Below, one piece after another: positions 1-6,760 of a stretch of 13,262 nucleotides of DNA; position 1 is the stretch's first letter; every line of letters starts with the position of its first letter. A program made the translations under genes and the position numbers. A model generated the notes under the pieces. That model worked only from the letters and a program-made list of their open reading frames with translations. It ran no database searches and was not told the DNA's origin. The DNA is from Firmicutes bacterium UBA5473 (GTDB taxonomy: Bacteria; Bacillota; DTU084). The stretch covers positions 1 to 13,262 of the forward strand of contig DIQB01000042.1 of NCBI GenBank assembly GCA_002427165.1. The letters run 5' to 3'.

Positions 1-301
1 AGCTGAACTGATGCTCACTAAACTTAGCTAAAATCCCCTCAGCCTCCCGCTCAAGATCCTCCTCTACCCGCACCAAAGTGATCCTGGGGCTTGCATGGAT
101 AGATTTTAAAAACTCCAAGGACGCAATAGAATCCGAATTCTTACGGAGCAATATATAAACTTCAGCCAAAATCAAGTTAGTTGTAACCAGCTGAGAGGAA
201 TGTAGCAGATCCGGATAAACCCCTTTAGCCGCCTCATGGTAGCGGTCCCCGCAAAGAGCAAGGGCAACCCAGGCTCCTGTATCAACAAACACCTCCCTCA
301 T
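1..301 (-). CDS. VapC-like PIN-domain ribonuclease toxin (3' end outside window)
   Basis: Probable toxin of a type II toxin-antitoxin pair; PIN proteins of this type are metal-dependent RNases acting on tRNA, rRNA or mRNA. The first 100 codons are present and open to the window edge. The protein begins MREVFVDTGAWVALAL, a classic PIN start with the first metal-binding acid at Asp7; the second is probably Glu47 in TTNLILAE. The sequence stops at about HQFS, just before the usual F-T-D segment carrying the third acid, so roughly the last third is missing from the window. The ATG overlaps the TGA of the upstream antitoxin gene as ATGA, indicating translational coupling. The family call is confident; the target RNA cannot be read from sequence. 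Confidence 0.88.
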   Translation of the reverse strand, partial: MREVFVDTGAWVALALCGDRYHEAAKGVYPDLLHSSQLVTTNLILAEVYILLRKNSDSIASLEFLKSIHASPRITLVRVEEDLEREAEGILAKFSEHQFS

Positions 302-558
302 TCCCTCTTACCTCTACCATTGTTCTGGTTGTAGGAAACCAAATACTCATCGTGCCTCAAAGAGAGATCATCGCATTTACCCCTGCCGAGACCAATAATC
401 TTCATGGCCGGATCCTCAGATGTTGGGATGGTTAATAAATATTGGGCTGCTGCCTCACGAACTACGTCAGCCATAGTAACTCCCCTATTTTGTGCCACAT
501 ACTGCAGCGCAGCATATTGATCTTCCTCCAAATAAATCTGATATGGTCTTTTAGCCAT
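298..558 (-). CDS. ribbon-helix-helix (CopG/VapB-like) antitoxin
   Basis: An 86-residue putative antitoxin that would neutralise the PIN toxin and repress their shared operon. The N-terminal 40 residues fit a ribbon-helix-helix fold: a basic beta-strand (KRPYQIYLEED), a helix (QYAALQYVAQNRG), a turn, then a second helix (MADVVREAAAQYL). The C-terminal half is polar and less structured, as expected for the toxin-binding tail. The ATG at 558 has AGGAGG eight bases upstream. Its stop overlaps the toxin start by four bases, giving the usual antitoxin-first order. RHH antitoxins paired with PIN toxins are common in Clostridia. The fold assignment is from motif reading, not an alignment. Confidence 0.82.
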   Translation of the reverse strand: MAKRPYQIYLEEDQYAALQYVAQNRGVTMADVVREAAAQYLLTIPTSEDPAMKIIGLGRGKCDDLSLRHDEYLVSYNQNNGRGKRE

Positions 559-581
559 CTGTTCATCCTCCTCTCATAATA

Positions 582-610
582 ATTATATTAACTTTACTTA
601 ATGAAGTCGA
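582..610 (-). promoter_or_regulatory. sigma-A-type promoter for the vapBC-like pair
   Basis: On the minus strand TCGACT (610-605) and TATAAT (587-582) are separated by 17 bases. The -10 is perfect and the -35 matches TTGACA at four of six positions. It lies 24 bases upstream of the antitoxin ATG. The surrounding AT-rich sequence could hold an RHH operator, but no clear palindrome stands out. Confidence 0.5.
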
Positions 611-668
611 TACACAGTTTCACATTTTCATGAAAAAATATCAATGATAGCATGGATTAAAAATAGCA

Positions 669-697
669 TTGACCATTTCGCTATATTGCGATATACT
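669..697 (+). promoter_or_regulatory. sigma-A-type promoter for arsR and the CoA-disulfide reductase
   Basis: TTGACC (669-674) and TATACT (692-697) are 17 bases apart, each one base from consensus. The -10 overlaps the right arm of an inverted repeat (682-695), where a repressor could block RNA polymerase. The arsR ATG follows at 731. It is divergent from the vapBC-like promoter at 582-610. Confidence 0.65.
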
Positions 698-710
698 AAT
701 ATTATAATAT
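682..710. promoter_or_regulatory. candidate ArsR-family operator: two palindromes over the promoter
   Basis: Two adjacent AT-rich dyads are seen. The first is TATAT-TGCG-ATATA (682-695), perfect 5-bp arms that include the start of the -10. The second is ATATTATAATAT (699-710), a perfect 12-bp palindrome between the -10 and the ribosome binding site. ArsR-family repressors commonly bind AT-rich dyads of this kind in their own promoters. Autoregulation is inferred from position only. Confidence 0.45.
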
Positions 711-730
711 GGAAATAAGGAAGGCAAACA

Positions 731-1006
731 ATGCAAGATCCAAAACTCGAAACACAAGCAGAGCTCCTCCGGGCCCTAGCCCACCCAACCAGGCTTTGCA
801 TTGTCAAGGGCCTAATGGAAAATGGCCCCCGCAATGTGAGCCAGATGCAAAGCTGCTCTGGTCTCCCCCAGCCCTCTATCTCCCAGCATCTTTCCAGACT
901 CCGGGCAGCCGGAATAGTGGAAGGGGAGCGCCGGGGATTGGAAGTCGTGTATCGGCTGGTAAGTGAGGATACAAAACGAGTATTAACTGCCCTTTTTGGA
1001 AACTAA
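731..1006 (+). CDS. ArsR-family winged-helix transcriptional repressor
   Basis: A 91-residue DNA-binding protein of the ArsR/SmtB family. The sequence shows the typical LLRALAHPTRLCIVKGL first helix pair, a recognition helix region PSISQHLSRLRAAGIV (residues 48-63), and the wing GERRGLEVVYRL (65-76). There are only two cysteines, Cys23 and Cys42, and no metal-binding ELCVCDL motif or C-terminal histidine-rich site, so a thiol or persulfide sensor is more likely than a classical arsenic sensor; this is inference. ATG 731 follows AAGGAAGG with six bases spacing. The reductase starts about 20 bases downstream, so both genes are probably one transcript. Two palindromes in the promoter suggest autorepression. 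Sulfide/persulfide-sensing relatives (SqrR/BigR) often sit beside sulfur-handling genes, which fits. Confidence 0.85.
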   Translation: MQDPKLETQAELLRALAHPTRLCIVKGLMENGPRNVSQMQSCSGLPQPSISQHLSRLRAAGIVEGERRGLEVVYRLVSEDTKRVLTALFGN

Positions 1007-1015
1007 TTAAACTGT

Positions 1016-1022
1016 GAGGTGA
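1016..1022 (+). promoter_or_regulatory. ribosome binding site that fixes the reductase start
   Basis: GAGGTGA ends five bases before ATG 1028. The in-frame GTG at 1019 lies inside this site and has no good Shine-Dalgarno sequence of its own, so ATG 1028 is preferred. Confidence 0.6.
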
Positions 1023-1027
1023 CGAAA

Positions 1028-3475
1028 ATGAAAGTTGTAATTGTTGGCGGTGTAGCTGGAGGTGCCAGCGCCGCTGCCAGGCTCAGGCGGCTAGATGAAG
1101 AGGCCCAAATTATCCTCTTTGAACGAGGCCCCTACATCTCCTATGCCAACTGCGGCCTCCCCTACTACATCGGAGGCACAATAAAAGAGCGCAATCGCCT
1201 CCTTGTGCAGACAGCAGATAATATGCGCGCTCGCTTCAAAATCGATGTGCGCCTGGAATCTGAAGTTTTGGAAATTCTAAGGGACCAGAAACAGGTACGG
1301 GTTCACAAAGACGGCTCCACATACCTGGAAAGCTACGACAAGCTGATCCTCTCCCCAGGTGCCGAACCTGTGGTCCCCAAAATCTCAGGACTCGGGGACG
1401 TGAAAGATCGGGTCTTCACCCTCCGCACCCTGCCGGATACAGATAAAATCGTGGACTACCTAAACCAGAACAAACCCCAAAGGGCTGTAGTGGTGGGAGC
1501 AGGCTTTATTGGCCTTGAGATGGCAGAGAACCTCAAGATCCGAGGCCTGGATGTGTCCCTTGTTGAGATGACACCCCAGGTGATGGATGCACTGGATCCC
1601 GAGATGGCAGCCTTCATCCACCAAGAGCTAAGGCAGCAGGGAATCAAGCTTTATCTAGGCGAGATGGTAGATGGCCTCACAGCTGGCCCTAAAGTGAAAG
1701 TACACCTGGCAAGCCAAAAGGAGCTAGATGCAGATCTGGTAATTTTAGCTATTGGTGTGCGCCCTGAGGTGAAGCTAGCCCGGGATGCGGGCCTGGAAAT
1801 TGGCACCAGAGGCGGCATCATCACCAACCCTAGCCTCCAGACCACGGATCCTGACATCTATGCTGTGGGCGATGCCATCGAGGTGAAAAATCCCCTCCAC
1901 GAAGAGCAGGTTATCGTCCCCTTAGCAGGTCCCGCCAACAAACAGGGCAGGATCGCAGCTGACCATATCCAAGGCCGCGATGTGGAATATAGGGGCTCTA
2001 TGGGAACTGCCATCGTCAAGGTCTTTGACCTTGCTGCAGGCAGCGTGGGCAGCAATGAAAAATCCCTCAAAGCACGTAACGTCCCCTACCACAGTTGTAT
2101 AGTCCATCCCCTGTCTCACGCAGGCTACTACCCTGGCGGCTCCCTGCTTTCCATCAAGCTCCTCTTCGATCCCCAGGGCAAGATCCTCGGCGGTCAGGTT
2201 GTGGGAGCCGGTGGCGTGGATAAAAGAATTGATGTTTTGGCAACAGCCATGCACTTTGGCGGTACAGTCTGGGATCTGACCAAACTCGAGCATGCCTACG
2301 CTCCTCCCTTCTCCTCAGCCAAAGACCCTGTAAATATGGCAGGCTTTGTGGCAGGAAATATTCTCTCAGCTGATGTTGCAACCATCAACTGGGATCAGAT
2401 CCAAGACCTGGACCCCGAGCAAAGTTTTATTCTGGATGTACGGGAGCCTGAGGAATATGAAGCAGGACATATTCCAGGCAGCACCCTGGTCCCCCTCAAT
2501 TCCCTGCGGGAACATCTAGATGAACTGCCCCGAGACAAAGAGATTATCGTCTATTGCCGGGTAGGTCTCCGGGCATATTTGGGCGCGAGAATTCTGATGC
2601 AGCACGGCTTTGAGAAAGTAAAAAATCTCTCAGGAGGCTATATCACCTATAGCACTATAATGTCGGACCTTGCCAGCAAACTGCCTCCCCCACCTGCCGG
2701 CACCATCGCCCACAATGAGCCAGGCACAGCCAGCAAGTTAGAAGAGGGCCAGGTTCCTGAGAGCATAGTTGTGCTAGATGCCTGTGGTCTCCAGTGCCCA
2801 GGCCCTATCCGCCTGGTTTTTGAGAAGATGAAGGAACTCAGTGCCGGGGATTATCTTGAGGTGCACGCTACAGACCCAGGTTTCATCATCGATCTGGAAT
2901 CTTGGAGCCAGCGCACAGGCAACCAGCTCCTCGCTACAGGTAAAGAGAATGGGAAATTCGTTGCCACCTTGCGCAAGGGCTCACAGGAGCCAGCTTTGGA
3001 GAAGGGCCATGATAAAACCCTAATTGTCTTCTCAAGTGAGCTGGATCGGGCAATAGCATCACTTGTAATCGCCACTGGCGCTGCTAGCATGAGGAGAAAA
3101 GTTACTATGTTCTTTACCTTCTGGGGCCTGAACGTACTGCGCAAACCTGAAAAGGTAGCTGTCCAGAAGCAGGGCCTGGAGCGAGCCTTTGGTTGGATGA
3201 TGCCTAGGGGCAGCAAAAAACTGGGCCTGTCCAAAATGAATATGCTAGGGATTGGCCCTAGGCTGATCCGCAAAGTGATGGCCAAGAAGAATGTTGATTC
3301 ACTGGAGGCACTGTTGGGCCAGGCAAAACTCATGGGAGTGAGGCTTGTGGCCTGTCAGATGTCTATGGATGTAATGGGAATTAAGCCTGAAGAGTTGATT
3401 GATGGTGTGGAGATCGGCGGCGTTGCCACTTACTTGGCAGCAGCTGAAACCAGTGATACTAATCTCTTTATCTAG
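1028..3475 (+). CDS. CoA-disulfide reductase fused to rhodanese, TusA and DsrE-like domains
   Basis: An 815-residue cytoplasmic flavoprotein. Residues 1 to about 445 form a CoA-disulfide reductase: N-terminal FAD site GGVAGGASAAARLRR, redox cysteine Cys42 in SYANCGLPYYIG, NAD(P)H site GAGFIGLEMAEN near 155-166, FAD motif YAVGD at 278-282, and the conserved YAPPFSSAKDPVNMAG end. About 450-550 is a rhodanese domain with LDVREPEEYEAGHIPG and active Cys510 in YCRVGLR. About 580-655 is TusA-like, with Cys586 and Cys590 in ACGLQCPGPI. About 665-815 is DsrE-like, with Cys776 in VACQMSMDVMG. The family reduces CoA disulfide or persulfide with NAD(P)H; the added domains would relay sulfane sulfur through Cys510, Cys590 and Cys776. 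It follows an ArsR repressor and ends at a strong terminator. Shorter relatives have the reductase alone or with rhodanese only. All expected catalytic cysteines are intact. Substrate (CoA disulfide, CoA persulfide or polysulfide) is uncertain. Confidence 0.93.
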   Translation: MKVVIVGGVAGGASAAARLRRLDEEAQIILFERGPYISYANCGLPYYIGGTIKERNRLLVQTADNMRARFKIDVRLESEVLEILRDQKQVRVHKDGSTYLESYDKLILSPGAEPVVPKISGLGDVKDRVFTLRTLPDTDKIVDYLNQNKPQRAVVVGAGFIGLEMAENLKIRGLDVSLVEMTPQVMDALDPEMAAFIHQELRQQGIKLYLGEMVDGLTAGPKVKVHLASQKELDADLVILAIGVRPEVKLARDAGLEIGTRGGIITNPSLQTTDPDIYAVGDAIEVKNPLHEEQVIVPLAGPANKQGRIAADHIQGRDVEYRGSMGTAIVKVFDLAAGSVGSNEKSLKARNVPYHSCIVHPLSHAGYYPGGSLLSIKLLFDPQGKILGGQVVGAGGVDKRIDVLATAMHFGGTVWDLTKLEHAYAPPFSSAKDPVNMAGFVAGNILSADVATINWDQIQDLDPEQSFILDVREPEEYEAGHIPGSTLVPLNSLREHLDELPRDKEIIVYCRVGLRAYLGARILMQHGFEKVKNLSGGYITYSTIMSDLASKLPPPPAGTIAHNEPGTASKLEEGQVPESIVVLDACGLQCPGPIRLVFEKMKELSAGDYLEVHATDPGFIIDLESWSQRTGNQLLATGKENGKFVATLRKGSQEPALEKGHDKTLIVFSSELDRAIASLVIATGAASMRRKVTMFFTFWGLNVLRKPEKVAVQKQGLERAFGWMMPRGSKKLGLSKMNMLGIGPRLIRKVMAKKNVDSLEALLGQAKLMGVRLVACQMSMDVMGIKPEELIDGVEIGGVATYLAAAETSDTNLFI

Positions 3476-3492
3476 GAGTAGTACGATAATCA

Positions 3493-3532
3493 AAAAGGAT
3501 ACCGTTTCCTCAAAACGGTATCCTTTTGCTTT
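3493..3532 (+). terminator. intrinsic terminator after the reductase gene
   Basis: A perfect 15-bp stem (AAAAGGATACCGTTT at 3493-3507, partner at 3513-3527) with a five-base loop starts about 18 bases after the stop. The right arm ends in TTTT and continues T-rich. The A-run on the left arm means it might also work in the opposite direction. Confidence 0.85.
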
Positions 3533-3590
3533 GTCTGGATAGGTTTTTTGTTACTACCCAGGTCCCTGAAGTGCTTTTCCGATTTTTTAC

Positions 3591-3619
3591 TTGCATTTAA
3601 TCGCCGTTTTGCGTAATGT
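3591..3619 (+). promoter_or_regulatory. possible promoter for the DUF4143 ATPase
   Basis: TTGCAT (3591-3596) and TAATGT (3614-3619) lie 17 bases apart, each matching four of six consensus positions. It sits between the upstream terminator and the ATPase start at 3694, where an independent promoter is needed. Confidence 0.35.
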
Positions 3620-3693
3620 GATTTAAGAACCACAATCATATATAAATATGTGTTCTAGGTAATGACTATAATTCTAAAAGAGGTGATTCTTGT

Positions 3694-5025
3694 ATGGAAC
3701 GACTAATTTTAAAAAAATTGGTGGCATGGAAAGAATCGAAGCACCGTAAACCGCTAATTTTAAAGGGCGTCCGACAGGTTGGGAAGACGTGGCTGCTTCG
3801 TGAATTTGCTAGGCGACATTATAAAAATATTGCCTACTTCAACTTCGATGAACACGAAGAATACAAACAGTTCTTTGAAACAACAAAGGATGTAAGCCGT
3901 ATCTTACAAAATTTAATGATGGTTAGCGGCATATCAATCAAACCGGAAGAAACACTTATTGTCTTCGACGAAATTCAAGAATGCAACAGGGCACTCAATA
4001 CCCTGAAGTATTTCTGCGAGAATGCGCCGGAATATCATGTGGCCTGCGCCGGTTCATTGCTGGGCTCATTATCTCAACCCGCATCCTTCCCCGTGGGTAA
4101 GGTAGACTTTTTGCAGGTTGCGCCCATGACATTCACTGAGTTTTTATTAGCCAACGGCGATGAAAACCTAGCCGCCTACATAAACAGCACAGATTCTTTG
4201 GAACCAATTCCCGAAGCTTTTTTCAATCCCCTCTCTGAAAAACTGAAAATGTACTTTGTAACAGGTGGCATGCCTGAGTCTGTACGTGCATGGACCCAGG
4301 AGCGGAACACGGAACTAATGCAGCAGGTACTTTCCAACATTCTAGATGCCTATGAGCGAGATTTTGCCAAGCACGCCGAACCAAAGGAGTTTCCAAAACT
4401 ATCTTTGATTTGGCGCTCCATTCCCTCGCAGCTTGCCAGGGAAAATAAGAAGTTCCTCTATAAAGTCGTCCGAGAGGGTGCACGAGCCCGGGAATATGAA
4501 GATGCCCTGCAATGGCTTTGCGACGCGAATCTTATCTATAAAATCCATCGCAGTACAGCGCCGGGACTACCTATCTCCGCTTATGACGACTTGTCATCAT
4601 TCAAGCTGTATCTTGTAGATGTAGGCTTGCTTCGTAGGTTATCGCTCCTTGCGCCTTCTGCCTTTGGGGAAGGCAATCGCCTGTTTACCGAGTTCAAAGG
4701 CGCGTTAAGTGAAAATTATATCCTGCAAGCGCTAAGCAACCAGTTTGAGGCAACGCCCCGTTATTGGACAATGGACAATCCAAGGTATGAGGTTGATTAT
4801 CTCATCCAACGGGAAAATGATATTATCCCCGTTGAAGTGAAGTCAGAAGATAATGTCGGAAGCCGTAGCCTAAAAAAATTCAAAGATAAATACGGCGACA
4901 AGATAAAACTGCGCGTGCGTTTTTCGATGCAAAACCTAAAGCTAGATGATGATCTTTTAAATATTCCCCTCTTTATGGCGGATCAAGCAGAGCGTTTGAT
5001 GGGAATAGCTTTGAAAACTCTCTAG
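3694..5025 (+). CDS. AAA-family ATPase with C-terminal DUF4143 / nuclease-like region
   Basis: A 443-residue protein of the widespread AAA_14 + DUF4143 type. Walker A is GVRQVGKT (residues 25-32) and Walker B LIVFDE (88-93), followed by a sensor-like CAGSLLG near 123. The C-terminal half carries the DUF4143 region and ends with VDYLIQRENDIIPVEVKSE, an arrangement of D and ExK resembling a PD-(D/E)xK nuclease fold. Length is normal for the family and no break is seen. ATG 3694 is preceded by AGAGGTGAT at a good distance. It has its own transcription unit, isolated by a terminator upstream. These proteins are common as single, horizontally mobile genes, sometimes in many copies; their cellular role is not established, and a defence or toxin-like role is only a guess. 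Confidence 0.9.
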   Translation: MERLILKKLVAWKESKHRKPLILKGVRQVGKTWLLREFARRHYKNIAYFNFDEHEEYKQFFETTKDVSRILQNLMMVSGISIKPEETLIVFDEIQECNRALNTLKYFCENAPEYHVACAGSLLGSLSQPASFPVGKVDFLQVAPMTFTEFLLANGDENLAAYINSTDSLEPIPEAFFNPLSEKLKMYFVTGGMPESVRAWTQERNTELMQQVLSNILDAYERDFAKHAEPKEFPKLSLIWRSIPSQLARENKKFLYKVVREGARAREYEDALQWLCDANLIYKIHRSTAPGLPISAYDDLSSFKLYLVDVGLLRRLSLLAPSAFGEGNRLFTEFKGALSENYILQALSNQFEATPRYWTMDNPRYEVDYLIQRENDIIPVEVKSEDNVGSRSLKKFKDKYGDKIKLRVRFSMQNLKLDDDLLNIPLFMADQAERLMGIALKTL

Positions 5026-5346
5026 CATGCTCCCTAAATTAGTAAAGCTTAAAATATGCTCTACGACTTTTTCATGCCCACAGCTGACCTACATTTTAAC
5101 AAAGAAAGCGTGGATGCGATTCCACGGCGGTTATGGAGCTCATCATGAATACCTAATAAGCCGCCAGAGTTGCTTTGAAATCTTTTCGTCCAGTCCATAT
5201 TCCTTTGCAGCCATCATCATAGAGCCCCCTGGTACCCAAAAACACGAATCTTAAAACAGGAACTGTTCTCGGTGCTTGCTTTTAAAACTGATGTCATCAA
5301 TATTGTCTACAAGGAGTCTGAGCGGATGTTAAACCCAAGGCCCATC
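5026..5346. other. 321-base gap between the ATPase and hsp20 genes
   Basis: No convincing gene is seen. On the minus strand 5250-5143 a 35-codon reading frame runs between two stops and contains protein-like text (MMMAAKEYGLDEKISKQL, then WRLIRYS) after a weak AGGGGG site. It could be a remnant of a decayed gene or chance. The plus-strand frame beginning at 5027 has an unconvincing composition. No strong terminator is visible for either convergent flanking gene; only small dyads occur (GTGGA/TCCAC near 5110-5125 and TGATGACATCA on the minus strand near 5290-5300). Confidence 0.4.
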
Positions 5347-5832
5347 TTATTTATACTGAATGGGGATCTCCACAATTGAACTTTTGGCTTTTGGTAAATG
5401 AAGTACCAGATAATTATCCCGATAGTTGGCCACGATCCCCTCTTGCTTCACCTGGATGGGTAGTTTTACGCTCCGCTGAAATCCCCCTGGGATCTGGGAA
5501 CTGTGTCCTGCTATATGCAAAGTATCTCCATGAAGCTTCAGGCTTAAATCCCCTGTTTTTACCCCTGGCAAGTAGGCTGTAAATACCACCTCTCGCTCTA
5601 GCTCTAAGATATTTAGCTGGGGCTGGGAACCCCCACCGGGCTGAGGTGCCCTCTGATCCCAGAGTCCTTTCAAGTCCCCCTCTAGCACAACACCCCCAGG
5701 TATCGTGTTATTTTCCCTCAATAGTTCGCTCATCTTCTCCAGTAACTCTTTTGCCCAGTTCGGCCCCACTGCCAGTTCCTGGGCTTTTTTCTGCAGTTCC
5801 ATCATTTTCAGAAGCCACTCTTGGTCGTACAC
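5347..5832 (-). CDS. Hsp20 / alpha-crystallin small heat shock protein, spore-coat type
   Basis: A 161-residue small heat shock protein, an ATP-independent holdase. Residues 1-45 are helical and charged (YDQEWLLKMMELQKKAQEL), 46-72 a Gly/Pro-rich linker, and 76-155 the alpha-crystallin domain of beta-strands (EVVFTAYLPGV, DLSLKLHGDTLHIAGH, GGFQRSVKLPIQV, NYLVLHLPKAK). The last residues contain the conserved I-x-I tail motif as IPI (156-158). The start is GTG 5832, six bases after AAAGGAGG; the in-frame TTG at 5853 lies upstream of that site and is rejected. The gene overlaps the end of the GerPF-like gene by 125 bases in another frame, implying coupled translation. Next to GerP-like genes it is probably a spore-coat protein analogous to CotM or CotP of Bacillus subtilis; this role is inferred from neighbours. 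Confidence 0.85.
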   Translation of the reverse strand: MYDQEWLLKMMELQKKAQELAVGPNWAKELLEKMSELLRENNTIPGGVVLEGDLKGLWDQRAPQPGGGSQPQLNILELEREVVFTAYLPGVKTGDLSLKLHGDTLHIAGHSSQIPGGFQRSVKLPIQVKQEGIVANYRDNYLVLHLPKAKSSIVEIPIQYK

Positions 5833-6091
5833 CTCGCTCCTCCTTTCCCCCAAGATCGATTGATTCCCGCGCCCCTGGGGAGAATTGGTCGTAGAGGTCT
5901 GGATCCTCTACCCAGTTTATATTTGAAGGAAAGCCATTCTTGTCCCCATAGATCTCTCCTAAACCTTGGTTGTTTTTAGTCAGGCTGCGGAAGCCCTGAA
6001 GTGTGTTTTTACCAATGTTTAAGGCAGAGGAGCTATCGATGGAACCGATCTTGATACTACCGATATTAATTTGCAGATCATGGTCTTTCAT
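5708..6091 (-). CDS. GerPA/GerPF-like spore germination protein with unusual C-terminal tail
   Basis: A 127-residue protein whose first 70 residues fit the small GerPA/GerPF family of spore-coat proteins that help germinants cross the coat. The family pattern is visible: INIGSIKIGSIDSSSALNIG, an SLTKNNQGLGEIYGD centre, and the acidic DPDLYD motif (63-68). Family members usually end soon after this motif. Here the frame continues about 57 residues through a charged, Gly/Glu/Arg-rich stretch with no recognisable fold, about 41 of them overlapping the hsp20 start out of frame. The tail may be a real extension or read-through after loss of the original stop. ATG 6091 follows AGGTGA with five bases spacing; a TTG at 6121 in frame has no site. 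A sigma-K-like promoter lies upstream on this strand. Confidence 0.72.
   Translation of the reverse strand: MKDHDLQINIGSIKIGSIDSSSALNIGKNTLQGFRSLTKNNQGLGEIYGDKNGFPSNINWVEDPDLYDQFSPGARESIDLGGKEERGVRPRVASENDGTAEKSPGTGSGAELGKRVTGEDERTIEGK
5839..5846 (-). promoter_or_regulatory. ribosome binding site that fixes the hsp20 start
   Basis: AAAGGAGG (minus strand, 5846-5839) lies six bases before GTG 5832 and inside the coding frame of the GerPF-like gene. It excludes the upstream TTG at 5853 as start. Confidence 0.65.
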
Positions 6092-6131
6092 TTCCCTCAC
6101 CTGAACCCTTTTGCGCCTCAAGTGCGTATTA

Positions 6132-6159
6132 TAAACTATGATAGATGAAGGGAGGAGGT
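6132..6159 (-). promoter_or_regulatory. sigma-K-like promoter for the GerPF-like/hsp20 pair
   Basis: On the minus strand AC (6159-6158), 17 bases, then CATAGTTTA (6140-6132) fits the Bacillus sigma-K pattern AC-N16/17-CATAnnnTA. It would start transcription about 30 bases upstream of ATG 6091. The short pattern can arise by chance; support comes from the sporulation-type genes it precedes. It overlaps the ribosome binding site of the opposite gene. Confidence 0.42.
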
Positions 6160-6162
6160 ACC

Positions 6163-6417
6163 TTGGCAGTCTTCATTAACTTCGGTGCCCTAGTTGTGAA
6201 TGCCATGGAAAATAATGCAGGTGTCTTCTTCGGCGAAAACTCGCAGTCTTTTTGGGACTCCCATAGCAAAAACAACCAGCCCATGGGCCAGATTTTCGGC
6301 GAACTTAACTGCATTACCGCACCCTTAAATATTAACAACGATCAAGATCTTTCAGATATCCCAGTTTTCGATCCGCGGATCGGCAATGTTGTGCCCTCGA
6401 ACGTAAAAGGAGTTTGA
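6163..6417 (+). CDS. GerPF/YpzD-like spore germination protein
   Basis: An 84-residue protein of the GerPA/GerPF family, expected in the spore coat or inner coat where it aids passage of germinants. The sequence shows INFGALVVNAMENNAGVFFG at residues 5-24, ENSQSFWDSHSKNN (25-38), then NINNDQDLSDIPVFDP with the acidic DQDLSD motif near 60-65. Length is normal. The start is TTG 6163, seven bases after GGAGG; the in-frame ATG at 6145 lies before the ribosome binding site and has none of its own. The GerPC-like gene follows one base after the stop. A second family member is encoded divergently, 71 bases away. A weak sigma-K-like -10 (CGTATTATA, 6125-6133) precedes it. Confidence 0.8.
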   Translation: MAVFINFGALVVNAMENNAGVFFGENSQSFWDSHSKNNQPMGQIFGELNCITAPLNINNDQDLSDIPVFDPRIGNVVPSNVKGV

Positions 6418-6418
6418 T

Positions 6419-6739
6419 GTGTTTCTAAAAAAACTCCGCTCTTTATTCAAAAAAAGAGAGCAGGAGCGGGAGCTTAAAACTAAAATAAAGATGTTAGAAG
6501 CCTTGGTTCAGTTATTGGGAGAGCGGGCCTGGACCATAAATATTGAACATGTATCCATTGAAAATTTACGTCTAGACAAGCTGGAGTTCTACTTGGATAA
6601 AATCGATGTTGATACTTTAAGTGGGATCTTAAATGTGGGGCTCAATACCATGACAACACAGGGAAAACAAAAGAAGAACTCCCCTCGAAAACCTTTTGGA
6701 ACATGCCCCGCCCAGGATTTTGGCAAAAAAAGCTTGTAG
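6419..6739 (+). CDS. GerPC-like spore protein
   Basis: A 106-residue protein. Residues 3-35 are strongly basic and helical (KKLRSLFKKREQERELKTK), possibly coiled coil. Residues 38-78 carry the beta-rich pattern WTINIEHVSIENLRLDKLEF followed by LSGILNVGL (67-75), which resembles the LSGTLNIGL-type C-terminal motif of GerPC, a spore-coat assembly/germination protein. About 28 polar residues follow. The start is GTG 6419, six bases after AAAAGGAG and one base after the stop of the GerPF-like gene; the ATG at 6417 runs into a stop after three codons. It is shorter than Bacillus GerPC, so it may be a reduced relative. Operon context supports a spore function. Confidence 0.68.
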   Translation: MFLKKLRSLFKKREQERELKTKIKMLEALVQLLGERAWTINIEHVSIENLRLDKLEFYLDKIDVDTLSGILNVGLNTMTTQGKQKKNSPRKPFGTCPAQDFGKKSL

Positions 6740-6760
6740 TGTATAAATATCCCAAATCTG

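Noticed and set aside
628..834. Minus-strand 68-codon frame with a hydrophobic segment
   Set aside because: Runs across the arsR promoter and arsR itself, with no family resemblance.
709..966. Plus-strand frame overlapping arsR
   Set aside because: Proline/serine-rich shadow of arsR; arsR has a clear family match and ribosome binding site.
1019..1027. GTG start for the reductase three codons upstream
   Set aside because: It lies inside the ribosome binding site GAGGTGA that serves ATG 1028.
1922..3333. Several minus-strand frames of 60-160 codons inside the reductase gene
   Set aside because: Antisense shadows of a well-supported gene; no domain patterns.
3493..3527. Insertion-sequence end or attachment site
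   Set aside because: The perfect dyad is better explained as a terminator; no transposase or flanking duplication is seen.
5027..5254. Plus-strand 75-codon frame after the DUF4143 gene
   Set aside because: No good ribosome binding site and a composition unlike a protein; cysteine, serine and histidine are scattered without pattern.
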